Source: a virus
DNA: 26,370 bases
IMG/VR virus record: IMGVR_UViG_3300037156_000064
Coordinates: 1 to 26,370 of that record
Reading direction: 5' to 3' (one strand)
Positions 7,689 through 14,195 of the stretch are shown here, in pieces. The stretch's first letter is position 1. Each line of letters opens with the position of its first letter. The translations under genes were made by a program, and so were the position numbers. The notes beneath the pieces are model-generated. The model was given only the letters and a program-made list of their open reading frames with translations, made no database searches and was not told the DNA's origin.

Positions 7689-8356
7689 CACGGTCCTTCC
7701 GGATGGCGCAGCTCGCCGCCGCGGTAGGTATCCTTGCGATCGCGCCCTTCGCCAAGGTTCTTCAGCGCGGCACAGGCGCTAACAAAGCGCGCTTCGTAGG
7801 TGTCACCCATGCTGTCGATGCCAGCGGTCTTCTTCATCCACGAGCTGGCCTCGGACAAGGCACCGTAGAGTAGCGCATCGTAGGCGTGCTCGCTGAGCCA
7901 AGTGCCAGTCGGGTTATCCACCAGCGACCCAGGCCGGTAAAAATAGTTTAACTCGCAGGCGTAGGCGAGATCGGGTGTCGGCCCCATCAGGATGCTGGTC
8001 GTGTCCGCGTCGGCATCGAACAACGAGTAAGCGAAAGGGGTGCCTTTAGTATTCGGGTTGGGCCAGACCTGCCGGATATAGCTCACGTCCTTGTTGAGCA
8101 GATAGCTGTAATCGCCTGTTACCGGATCGATAACCGCCAGACTGGCTGGGGCCAGGAAATCAGCCGGCAGCGCGAGATACGGGCTACCGATGTCTAGATT
8201 ACCAGTAACCCCACGGCGAAACGAAGGTAACTGTACGACAAACCAAATTCTTTCTTCAGATTCCTGAACAAAGCGAGGGATCATAGCGATAAAATCGTCG
8301 CTGTCGTAGGTAGTATACGACCTAACGTCCGACGTTATTACCGCGAGAGTGGTCAT
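7688..8356 (-). CDS. Head-tail adaptor-like protein (222 aa)
   Basis: 222 aa. Motifs in order: FIAMIPRFVQESEERIWFVV, then YLALPADFLAPASLAV, MGPTPDLAYACELNYFYRP, and a helical end with WLSEHAYDALLYGALSEASS. This order (FI..AE.RI, YLALP.DFL, GPTPD..Y.....Y, LLYGAL.EA) matches the phage adaptor proteins that join portal and tail, of the kind named for phage SU10. The match is from memory. It lies downstream of the connector and upstream of tail genes, consistent with head-tail joining. The ribosome site is weak (GAAGAAG, within the end of the preceding gene). Confidence 0.72.
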   Translation of the reverse strand: MTTLAVITSDVRSYTTYDSDDFIAMIPRFVQESEERIWFVVQLPSFRRGVTGNLDIGSPYLALPADFLAPASLAVIDPVTGDYSYLLNKDVSYIRQVWPNPNTKGTPFAYSLFDADADTTSILMGPTPDLAYACELNYFYRPGSLVDNPTGTWLSEHAYDALLYGALSEASSWMKKTAGIDSMGDTYEARFVSACAALKNLGEGRDRKDTYRGGELRHPEGP

Positions 8357-8359
8357 CGA

Positions 8360-8566
8360 CTACTTCTTCGGCATGAAGGGATCATCGCCATTGACGAAAT
8401 CCGCCTGCGGCGAGCCGACAGTGGCCGAGTTGAGGCACTCACGATCACGCGCGGTAGCGATCGGCGGCGCGAGTTGCGGTGAGATGCCGTAGCGCGGGAT
8501 CGGCGCACGGCGTTCCTTGAGGCGGGGAGCCGCGGCGCCCCAACCCTTTTTGTTGACTATTTCCAT
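8360..8566 (-). CDS. Small hypothetical protein (68 aa)
   Basis: 68 aa, basic N-terminal half (VNKKGWGAAAPRLKERRAPI) and a Pro-rich middle, ending GDDPFMPKK. It begins 2 nt after the stop of the 45-aa Lys/Gly-rich gene with a GGGGAAG ribosome site, and ends 3 nt before the adaptor gene. No motif recognised. Tight packing on both sides and the usable ribosome site are the evidence that it is real. Confidence 0.6.
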   Translation of the reverse strand: MEIVNKKGWGAAAPRLKERRAPIPRYGISPQLAPPIATARDRECLNSATVGSPQADFVNGDDPFMPKK

Positions 8567-8568
8567 GG

Positions 8569-8706
8569 TTACTTCTTCCCCTTGGGCATGCCCATCTTGC
8601 CGGGCGTCTTGCCGCCGACAGCGGCGGCCTTTTCGAGTCGCCCAGTGCCGCCGCCGGCGCCGCCGGTCATGTTGGCCACCGACTTTTTCATCATGTTCTT
8701 CGCCAT
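8569..8706 (-). CDS. Small Lys/Gly-rich protein (45 aa), sister of the one at 11748
   Basis: 45 aa: MAKNMMKKSVANMTGG, a Gly-rich middle, then LEKAAAVGGKTPGKMG and a KGKK end. AGGAG lies 7 nt before the ATG. Strongly basic with no hydrophobic core, so probably disordered and able to bind nucleic acid or acidic partners. Its architecture (MAK-x-M-x-KK start, KGKK end) parallels the 48-aa protein at 11748-11894. Function unknown. Confidence 0.65.
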   Translation of the reverse strand: MAKNMMKKSVANMTGGAGGGTGRLEKAAAVGGKTPGKMGMPKGKK

Positions 8707-8716
8707 CGAGGTTCTC

Positions 8717-9052
8717 CTAGCTGGTGACCACGGTTACCGTGCCGACAAAGCACTGGATTTGTAGCGTATCACCGCCGCCGACCGGCATCCAGCCGAAATA
8801 GGTCGTAGAGCCCTGCACACCGACATCGGGTCGCGGATCGATCAGCGACTGGGGGTCGAAAGTGTCGATGCGCCCGAGCTGAAGCTGCGGCTGGTCGACG
8901 TCGAGGCAAGTACTGCACACGAGTAAGCCGTTTTCTCGCTCGTCATAAATTTCGGCGTGAAGTTGACTTAGCTTATACGAGAAACCACAGCGGTCACAAA
9001 GACCGAGAGCCCAAGGTGGGCGTATAGCATTTGCGCCTCCGGAGGCGGCCAT
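8717..9052 (-). CDS. Zinc-ribbon phage protein (111 aa)
   Basis: 111 aa. Cys19-x2-Cys22 (LCDRCGFSYKLSQL) and Cys46-x2-Cys49 (LLVCSTCLDVDQPQ) form a four-Cys zinc ribbon. They are followed by RIDTFDPQSLIDPRPD and a beta C-terminus. Small phage proteins with CDRCG.. Y.L..L, VC..C.D, and a Pro/Asp-rich stretch ending in PRP are common near head-tail genes; their role is unknown. The ATG directly abuts the TAG of the GIY-YIG gene, and its ribosome site (GAGGA) lies inside the last codons of that endonuclease. The inserted gene therefore supplies, or has preserved, the translation signal of this one. Confidence 0.72.
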   Translation of the reverse strand: MAASGGANAIRPPWALGLCDRCGFSYKLSQLHAEIYDERENGLLVCSTCLDVDQPQLQLGRIDTFDPQSLIDPRPDVGVQGSTTYFGWMPVGGGDTLQIQCFVGTVTVVTS

Positions 9053-9949
9053 CTACTGATCCTCTTCTGGCGCACACCGAATAAAGGTCTTTCCAGTAGC
9101 GTTTTTAGCCGTACCTTTTAATATGCGGCTAACCAAACCTATTCTAAATCCATAGAATCTATCCGCGTTGGACGCCCCCGAAAATACGCGTCCATCATCT
9201 ATACACTTAACTTGTATCTGTCTAGCTTTGAGCGCCTTACCGATATTGGACGCCCACGCAGTGTTCATGGCCTCGCTGGGGTTCTTTGATAGCTCACGTC
9301 GCGCGGCTGACATTTTCTGCCGTGTCTCTACGGAAAGTTGTCGACCGATTTGCCACGCGCTCATTTTCGCGCGAGTTTCTTCGCTATGTTTTTTACCCTT
9401 CGTCCAAGGTACCCGCCCTTTATTCGCGGCGCTGATTTTTTGCCTCGTTTCTTCGGCTACCGCGCGTCCTCGTAGGTTAGAAGGGTGCCCTTTCTGCGCC
9501 GCGCTCATTTTAGCCCGGGTTTCATCGGTATGTTTTCGACCGGTTAAAAACGCGACGCGCTTATCGTGGTGACTGGGCGGCATTTTTCGGCCGCGGTTGG
9601 CATCGCCAATCTTTTTCCGGGTTTCCTCGGGCAGCGTACCGCCTTCACCCCCATAAGAGATATTATACTCCGGCTTATATTTGGCGATGGCCTCGCACTC
9701 GTAAGCCTTAGCGAGCTCCTCGTCGTCTAGGAAATCGAAAAGCACTTCGAAAACGAAGTTCTCTTGGCCGTACTTACGGATGGCGTTGTGCAGGTAGTGT
9801 CCCGGCGCGCCTCGGCCATTAGCAGTCTGCCGATGCTGCGCTTCGCGCTGCTTAAGACCACGTCCGGTATAGCCTATGTACGTGTGCCCATTTACAAGGT
9901 TCTTCGCCTGATAAACAACTACCTTTGGCTCTGTAGCTGGCTTAGCCAT
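9053..9949 (-). CDS. GIY-YIG homing endonuclease with NUMOD3 repeats
   Basis: 298 aa. The N-terminal GIY-YIG domain has VVY at 11-13, YIG at 24-26, a following Arg/Gln/His segment (GLKQREAQHR), the likely catalytic Glu near 84-86 in YECEAIAKY, and KPEYN at 92-96. Five NUMOD3-type DNA-binding repeats follow (EETRKKIGDANRGR-like, about residues 107-217). The C-terminal ~50 residues look like an IENR1/NUMOD1 helix-turn-helix. This is the layout of free-standing phage homing endonucleases related to the Seg family and I-TevI. It separates the connector from the zinc-ribbon gene with 3 nt and 0 nt spacing, so it is a clean insertion and not intron-borne. It is visibly more AT-rich than its neighbours. 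No frameshift seen, so it may be active. Confidence 0.92.
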   Translation of the reverse strand: MAKPATEPKVVVYQAKNLVNGHTYIGYTGRGLKQREAQHRQTANGRGAPGHYLHNAIRKYGQENFVFEVLFDFLDDEELAKAYECEAIAKYKPEYNISYGGEGGTLPEETRKKIGDANRGRKMPPSHHDKRVAFLTGRKHTDETRAKMSAAQKGHPSNLRGRAVAEETRQKISAANKGRVPWTKGKKHSEETRAKMSAWQIGRQLSVETRQKMSAARRELSKNPSEAMNTAWASNIGKALKARQIQVKCIDDGRVFSGASNADRFYGFRIGLVSRILKGTAKNATGKTFIRCAPEEDQ

Positions 9950-9952
9950 TGT

Positions 9953-10702
9953 TTAGCGTCCGTGCGCGGTACGGTACGAACTACTGCGGGGAACAATCTT
10001 CAAGACCGCCTTCTCGCGATCTTCCTGAGCCGCCGCTAAGAAGGTGGCCTCGTAGTCGTCGTGCAACCGGATGATGCGTTGTTCTTGAAACATCACGGCC
10101 CAGCGCGTGTCGGCTCGGTCTGCTGTGAGCACCTTTACTGCGATATAGTACGCCAGACCGGCAATAAGTGCGGGCAAGAACCTGAACGGCACGTCCATGT
10201 TGTTGCCGAAGTCGCCCGGATCATCGATACGGACCAGCGACCAGTAGACCAGCGTGTATGGGCCACCCTCACCGGGCAGCGGCCAGATGTTGGCGACCGG
10301 CGCTGCCTGCTGGCGATCGTACCATACCTCTGTCGGCCGGCCGGTGATGCCGGGATTGGTACGTGTCGCCTGCGTCGAGACGCTGACCCTCGTTAGGTTG
10401 TATCGGGTCGGCCCCGAGTTACCCGCCGTGCCGGGTGGGATCTGAACCATCTGCTCGATCGTGTCGACGATGTCGCTGCCGAGCGTGTACTGGCCGACGC
10501 CGTAAGTAAGCAACTGGGTGCGCTCTTGCACCGTCCAAAGGTTGATCCCACGATTCGACCATTCTAGCATCAACAGGGCGAGACTGCGCCGCGCCGATCG
10601 CATCTCATAGCCGGTACGAACCTCGACGCCACAGCGTTCGTAGGCCTCTTCGATGATCTCTGTAATGTTGAGGTCGAAGACCGTGGTACCTGAAAGGGCG
10701 AT
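9953..10702 (-). CDS. Head-tail connector-like protein, apparent AUC start (249 aa)
   Basis: The frame from 10702 reads (I)ALSGTTVFDLNITEIIEE, AYERCGV, then MRSARRSLALLMLEWSNRGI with NLWTV, and continues to residue 249. SGT..F....I..I..EA..RCGV followed by R.ARR.L......W...G.NLW is the conserved start of a podophage connector/tail-tube family I recognise. The first AUG (10603) would remove the first 33 residues, including that motif. No ATG, GTG or TTG exists in frame between the UAG of the upstream gene (10712-10714) and 10603. AUC at 10700-10702 sits 5 nt after a perfect AGGAGG. I infer initiation at AUC. Alternatives: an ATG-to-ATC sequencing error, or UAG readthrough, since the upstream gene is in the same frame. 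Confidence 0.8.
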   Translation of the reverse strand: MALSGTTVFDLNITEIIEEAYERCGVEVRTGYEMRSARRSLALLMLEWSNRGINLWTVQERTQLLTYGVGQYTLGSDIVDTIEQMVQIPPGTAGNSGPTRYNLTRVSVSTQATRTNPGITGRPTEVWYDRQQAAPVANIWPLPGEGGPYTLVYWSLVRIDDPGDFGNNMDVPFRFLPALIAGLAYYIAVKVLTADRADTRWAVMFQEQRIIRLHDDYEATFLAAAQEDREKAVLKIVPRSSSYRTAHGR

Positions 10703-10714
10703 AGCAGCCTCCTA
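10700..10714 (-). promoter_or_regulatory. Strong ribosome site with AUC start, overlapping a UAG
   Basis: Minus-strand TAGGAGGCTGCTATC: the stop of the 166-aa gene (TAG) contributes the first bases of AGGAGG (10708-10713), followed by a 5-nt spacer and ATC at 10702-10700. The spacing is ideal for initiation at ATC and for no other codon nearby. It also couples the two genes, because the terminating ribosome would already sit on the site. Confidence 0.7.
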
Positions 10715-11212
10715 CCGCCAGGAAACCGTGATATCGGGGGCGCCCGTAGTTACGATCGTCAGCCCCGTGGAAAATGCGATATCGTACTGGAACGGTCCCG
10801 ACAAATTTAAGCTGTTGATGGTGGCGATCTTGGTGCCGGAACCCACCAGGCTGTCATAGACCGTCGTCACCGAGGCGACCGTGCCGTCGGCATTGATATT
10901 GACCAGGTGCAGCACACCAGCGCCGGATTTGACCGTCGTAGTCGTCGAGGTCGTGATGTTGGTAAACGAGAATCCCGCCTGCTGGGTGGTAATCGTCGAC
11001 TGGTCGCTTGGAAAGGTTACCGAGACACTACCAGCCATGGTCTTCTGGCCGAGCGGTCCGGCGATGGTGATATCCGAACCGCTGGTTGGATTGCCAGAGC
11101 TATCGACCAGCGTGACGGCGGGCACATAGACGTTGTTCTTGCCCGCGCCGCTGGCCAGCGCGACCAGGAAACCGGCAAACCAGTCCTTGGAGGCGAACTT
11201 ACCGAGGGCCAT
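10712..11212 (-). CDS. Putative virion structural protein (166 aa)
   Basis: 166 aa. A helical start (MALGKFASKDWFAGFLVALA) is followed by beta-rich, Thr/Ser/Val/Gly-rich sequence ending DITVSWR. Segments such as KNNVYVPAVTLVDSSGNPTS suggest a beta-sandwich. There is no Cys, TM or signal sequence. GAGG lies close before the ATG, and AGGAAA a little further up. It is read in the same frame as the connector, and its UAG is the only stop between them. Not recognised beyond its composition; a decoration or joining protein by position. Confidence 0.6.
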   Translation of the reverse strand: MALGKFASKDWFAGFLVALASGAGKNNVYVPAVTLVDSSGNPTSGSDITIAGPLGQKTMAGSVSVTFPSDQSTITTQQAGFSFTNITTSTTTTVKSGAGVLHLVNINADGTVASVTTVYDSLVGSGTKIATINSLNLSGPFQYDIAFSTGLTIVTTGAPDITVSWR

Positions 11213-11216
11213 GGCC

Positions 11217-11747
11217 TCAGATTTCCTGCCAGATCAGCGAGCAGGTGAACAGCCCGGTCTGCGCTACCGACCCGCAGAGGAAGGCGATCTGCCCTGGCGG
11301 CAGGATCAGCGGGGTGTCGAGCCATTGCCAGCCATTGAACACGCCAAGCCCGGGTGTCGCCGACTCGTTCGACCTACCGAGCCACAGGACGCCCGTGCCG
11401 CCACCGGCGAGCGTTGCCGTCGCCGGGATGAACGACATCACCGAACTGGTACCGGCGCCAAGATAGGCGTTCTTGGGTGTCCCTGTCGTCGCGGCGGTGA
11501 TCGCCGCGCCGGAGGTCACCTGGTTACCTGCGGCCTGGTTGGCGATACCGAAGGTGCCGAGCGCGATGGTACCCGAGGTAAAACCGATCGAGACGCCAAG
11601 CAGCACCGCGTTCTTGGTGGTGTTGGTATTCCACAGCCCGCAGGTTACCGCCGTGCCGGTGGAAATGGGCAGCGCCACGCCGGCGGCGGCCGTCGAACCG
11701 ATGAAGACGTTGCCGGCGAGAACGTCGGCGTAAGCGAGGGAGGCCAT
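11217..11747 (-). CDS. Putative virion structural protein (176 aa)
   Basis: 176 aa, rich in Gly/Ala/Thr/Ser with alternating hydrophobics: MASLAYADVLAGNVFIG at the start, AVLLGVSIGFTSGTIALG in the middle, and LDTPLILPPGQIAFLCGS near the end. The PPGQI..L turn is typical of phage beta-sandwich appendage or decoration proteins. It starts directly after the TAA of the 48-aa Lys-rich gene. No catalytic motif. Function inferred only from position between the capsid block and the connector. Confidence 0.6.
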   Translation of the reverse strand: MASLAYADVLAGNVFIGSTAAAGVALPISTGTAVTCGLWNTNTTKNAVLLGVSIGFTSGTIALGTFGIANQAAGNQVTSGAAITAATTGTPKNAYLGAGTSSVMSFIPATATLAGGGTGVLWLGRSNESATPGLGVFNGWQWLDTPLILPPGQIAFLCGSVAQTGLFTCSLIWQEI

Positions 11748-11894
11748 TTACTTTTTGCCCTTTCGTTTGGCATTCATGGCCGCGAGGCCCTTCTTGTCGG
11801 CTGCCAATTCCTTGGGCGAGCCCTCTTTACCTTCCTTGCCGCCCTTGGTGTCGGCGGCGGACTTCTCGTATTTCTTCATCGTCATCTTGGCCAT
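11748..11894 (-). CDS. Small Lys-rich protein (48 aa)
   Basis: 48 aa: MAKMTMKKYEKSAADT, a GGKEGKEG stretch, SPKELAADKKGLAAM and an NAKRKGKK end. AAGGAG lies 8 nt before the ATG, and the stop directly abuts the next ATG, so translation is well supported. Highly basic and probably disordered. It resembles the 45-aa protein at 8569-8706 in start, end and composition. A DNA- or RNA-binding, or packaged internal, role is possible but unproven. Confidence 0.68.
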   Translation of the reverse strand: MAKMTMKKYEKSAADTKGGKEGKEGSPKELAADKKGLAAMNAKRKGKK

Positions 11895-11906
11895 GGTCTG
11901 TGCTCC

Positions 11907-12878
11907 TTACGCCGCGTTGGTGCCGATGCCGGTACCGCTGCTCGGCGCCGCGCCGGTGACAATGACGCCGGTGCTCGTCGATAGCTTGGTCACGTTGGCG
12001 CCGAAGCATTCCGGATCGAGGATGATCTGGCCCACGGTCAGTGTGGACGCCAGCTGGATCGCCTGGGCTGGGACCGCGCCGGCGGCCTTGTTGTTGATGA
12101 ACCCGCAGCGCTTGAACAGCAGCATGCGCTCGACGTCAGTGGCGCCGCCCGAGTAGACCAGGTTATTGGCAGTGTTGACCGCCTGGGTCCAGAACAGGCA
12201 GTCCGAAAACTTCACATCGCGGCAGACCGAGCTGGCAGTGACGATGTTTTTGGTCAGCAGCAACGCCGGATGCAGCGAGGTCGCCACGACGGCGTCCGCC
12301 AGCGAGCCAAAGGTGCAATTACTGAACTGGGCGCTGTCGCCATTGACCACGGCATGTGCGGCGGTGGTCAGGTCGAGGTGCGAGGATAGGTAGAACTCGC
12401 AATTGACATATTGCGCGTACTCGCCGCCCTCGGCCAGGGCGTAGAGGCCTTGAGCCACGCTCGAGTTGGAAATGACCTTCAGGTTGGTGAAAGTGTTGCG
12501 CGTGCCGGTGTTAATGATGGTGGCGAGGTTGGTCGCGCCGGTGGTCGCCGTAATCGAGATCTTGGCGCCCTGGCCGTACTGGCGCATGGCGCCATCGAGG
12601 CCGATGAAATGCACGCGATTATTGGTCACCGCGAGCGACGCGCTCAGCACGTTGTCGGTCGAGCCGCCACGGATGGCGATGATGTCGTCGTTGTTGTTGT
12701 TCACCCGGCTGTAGGCGTATGCCAGCGTCTTGAAAGCCCTGCCAGGGTTGCTCCCCGTGCCGGAATCGTTGCCGTTCGTCGCGTCGACGAAATAGACATT
12801 GCCGAAGGTGGTGGGGATGGTGCCGTTACCGACGGGCAGGCCGCCGAACTGGAACAGGCCATCTGCAAAGGTGGTCAT
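11907..12878 (-). CDS. Right-handed beta-helix protein (pectin-lyase-like fold)
   Basis: 323 aa. NVYFVDATNGNDSGTGSNPG followed by RAFKTLAYAYSRV is the typical opening of DUF1565/pectin-lyase-like beta-helices. Successive rungs follow (TFTNLKVISNSS, YVNCEFYLSS, FSNCTFGSLA, DVKFSDCLFW, LFKRCGFINN), each ending in an F/V-x-x-C-x-F-type strand. A short C-terminal Gly/Ser/Thr tail follows. Such proteins form trimeric tailspikes, depolymerases or capsid appendages; no catalytic acid cluster can be assigned by eye. The gene is the first after the double terminator region 3' of the capsid gene, with a weak AAAGGG ribosome site, so it may have its own promoter in 12895-13002, though none is convincing. 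Confidence 0.75.
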   Translation of the reverse strand: MTTFADGLFQFGGLPVGNGTIPTTFGNVYFVDATNGNDSGTGSNPGRAFKTLAYAYSRVNNNNDDIIAIRGGSTDNVLSASLAVTNNRVHFIGLDGAMRQYGQGAKISITATTGATNLATIINTGTRNTFTNLKVISNSSVAQGLYALAEGGEYAQYVNCEFYLSSHLDLTTAAHAVVNGDSAQFSNCTFGSLADAVVATSLHPALLLTKNIVTASSVCRDVKFSDCLFWTQAVNTANNLVYSGGATDVERMLLFKRCGFINNKAAGAVPAQAIQLASTLTVGQIILDPECFGANVTKLSTSTGVIVTGAAPSSGTGIGTNAA

Positions 12879-13002
12879 GGATGACCCTTTCGTTTCTGCA
12901 AAACTCGCCCTTTCCTCGTTGCAGCAGCACCGTCCGGACCCGGCAAGAAAGGGCTATATGGTTCCGATAAGCTCTAGGAGTACGCCGCTTGCGGACAAAA
13001 AG

Positions 13003-13026
13003 AAAGGCCCTCGTTGGAGGGCCTTT
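13003..13026 (-). terminator. Rho-independent terminator
   Basis: Stem aaaggccctc (13003-13012), loop gttg, stem gagggccttt (13017-13026): a perfect 10-bp GC-rich stem. On the minus strand it is followed by CTTTTTGTCC, a usable U-run. It lies after the endonuclease VII remnant and before the beta-helix gene. Between here and that gene (12879-13002) I see no gene. Confidence 0.82.
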
Positions 13027-13043
13027 GGAAGTTAGTTGGGAGG

Positions 13044-13078
13044 CCTGAAGGCAGAGGGAGGAGGAGACTGCCTTCAGG
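13044..13078. other. Perfect 11-bp stem with purine-rich loop
   Basis: cctgaaggcag (13044-13054) pairs perfectly with ctgccttcagg (13068-13078) around a 13-nt loop (agggaggaggaga on the plus strand). There is no U-run on either side, so it is not a classical terminator. It overlaps the stop codon of the endonuclease VII remnant. It could be an mRNA-stabilising 3' hairpin or part of the remnant's old flank. Confidence 0.6.
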
Positions 13079-13202
13079 TGGTGAGGAGCTTACCGTGTTT
13101 GACGAGGTACGCAATAGCCTTCTTGAGCGTGTCCGGGTCGTCTTTGAAATTCCCTAGCCCTTGATTGCAGGCTTGGCACAGCAGCCCACACCTAATCCCG
13201 GA
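13074..13202 (-). pseudogene. Remnant of an endonuclease VII-like HNH gene (C-terminal end)
   Basis: An open minus-strand stretch reads (S)GIRCGLLCQACNQGLGN, then FKDDPDTLKKAIAYLVKHGK and a TGA at 13074. GLLC..CN.GLG.F.DDP..L..A..YL is the hallmark C-terminal motif of the Phage_endo_VII (recombination endonuclease VII) family. The second zinc-binding CxxC is kept. The N-terminal zinc ligands and the catalytic D-H-x-H region are absent, there is no start codon or ribosome site, and the DNA upstream is the capsid-gene terminator. I therefore call it a decayed fragment of an inserted nuclease gene. The protein similarity is clear by eye. Confidence 0.8.
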
Positions 13203-13207
13203 AACAG

Positions 13208-13232
13208 AAAGGCCGCCTTGTGGGCGGCCTTT
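13208..13232 (-). terminator. Rho-independent terminator after the major capsid gene
   Basis: aaaggccgcc (13208-13217), loop ttgtg, ggcggccttt (13223-13232): a perfect 10-bp stem. On the minus strand it is followed by TTTCTGTTTCC. It lies 23 bp past the capsid stop and would end or attenuate the highly expressed head operon. It shares its AAAGGCC outer stem with the terminator at 13003-13026, so one may be a diverged copy of the other. Confidence 0.85.
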
Positions 13233-13255
13233 CAAAACAAAGGTATTTCAAACGG

Positions 13256-14179
13256 TTAGTTACCAGCAGAAGCCCAAATGGCCAGACAATCGGAGACACC
13301 AAAGGCGTACCTTTCTCTGATTTTATAGCGAAGGTTGCCGGTGTCAAAATCCCCGTCGTTGTCTTCCGAGATCGGAACACGATTGAAATACTTGAAACCT
13401 TCAGGCACGTCAGTCAGCAGGCCCCAAAAATTGGTATCGGTCAAATAGTGGTTGACCGTGAACCCTTCAGGTACCGCCGCCGAGGTGCGAACCGCGTTGA
13501 TGTCGTTGTTCGCGGTACCCGGCATAAGTTGCGTCTCAAGCGTACGCATCGCCGTGTACTGGTTGTCGACCGGCACGAGCATCTTGCGCACGCGCGCATT
13601 GATGAGCTTGCCGCGATCGTCCGTCCACTTGGCGATCTGGATGGTCGCCGCCTCGACGGCCGTCTCGTTCAGATCCGCGGCGGTCGAGGAAATGTTCGAG
13701 ATGGTCGGGCCCGCCACCTGCGGGTGGGCCGAAGAGAACAACGGCACGCTGTCGCCGACACCATAGCCGCCCGACGCCAGCGCCGTGAAGCCGTTGTTGA
13801 TGACGTTGGCGGCGTTGATATTCTTGGTGTTGGCCATGGAGCGGGCCATTTCACGCACATACCGTGCCGACAGCGAGTCGTAGAGGTTGTCTTCGAAGGC
13901 TTCCTGGGTCAGCGCGAAGCCCATCGAGTAGGTGAGCATCGTGTAACGGGTGGTGTAGCCTTCCTGGGCGGTGTCGAAGAAGGTTGGGGCCCCTTCCTGC
14001 TTCTGCGGAGCAGTCGCAAAGCCGGTGACCTTCTGGTCTTCTTCGAACGAGCGCTCGGACGAGTGCTCTGTATAGAGTTCCGCGTACTCCATCTCGTAGC
14101 GCGCGTATTCCATGCCGAACAAGGCATTGAGGCCGGGAAGCAGCTCGTGAAGGAGTTGAGCTCGGGAAATTGCAGCCAT
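13256..14179 (-). CDS. Major capsid protein
   Basis: 307 aa. It opens MAAISRAQLLHELLPGLNAL, then FGMEYARYEMEYAELY. Later motifs include TFFDTAQEGYTTRYTMLTYS, EAFEDNLYDSLSARYVREMA, KWTDDRGKLINARVRKMLVP, PEGFTVNHYLTDTNFWGLLT and DFDTGNLRYKIRERYAFG. This series matches the HK97-fold major capsid proteins of many tailed phages (ELLPGL.ALFG.EY.RY is diagnostic to me). AGGAG lies before the ATG, as expected for an abundant protein, and a strong terminator follows the stop. It is preceded by scaffold and capsid-associated genes. No N-terminal prosequence or in-frame protease is seen, so maturation probably relies on the separate scaffold. Confidence 0.93.
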   Translation of the reverse strand: MAAISRAQLLHELLPGLNALFGMEYARYEMEYAELYTEHSSERSFEEDQKVTGFATAPQKQEGAPTFFDTAQEGYTTRYTMLTYSMGFALTQEAFEDNLYDSLSARYVREMARSMANTKNINAANVINNGFTALASGGYGVGDSVPLFSSAHPQVAGPTISNISSTAADLNETAVEAATIQIAKWTDDRGKLINARVRKMLVPVDNQYTAMRTLETQLMPGTANNDINAVRTSAAVPEGFTVNHYLTDTNFWGLLTDVPEGFKYFNRVPISEDNDGDFDTGNLRYKIRERYAFGVSDCLAIWASAGN

Positions 14180-14195
14180 TTGTCAGACTCCTTTC

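Noticed and set aside
10604-10699. Reading 10604-10699 as an untranslated leader before AUG 10603
   Set aside because: The stretch translates without stops into the conserved start of the connector family and follows a perfect ribosome site.
12895-13002. Promoter for the beta-helix gene
   Set aside because: I looked for -35/-10 pairs on the minus strand; TTGCCG is present but no acceptable -10 lies at 16-18 nt.
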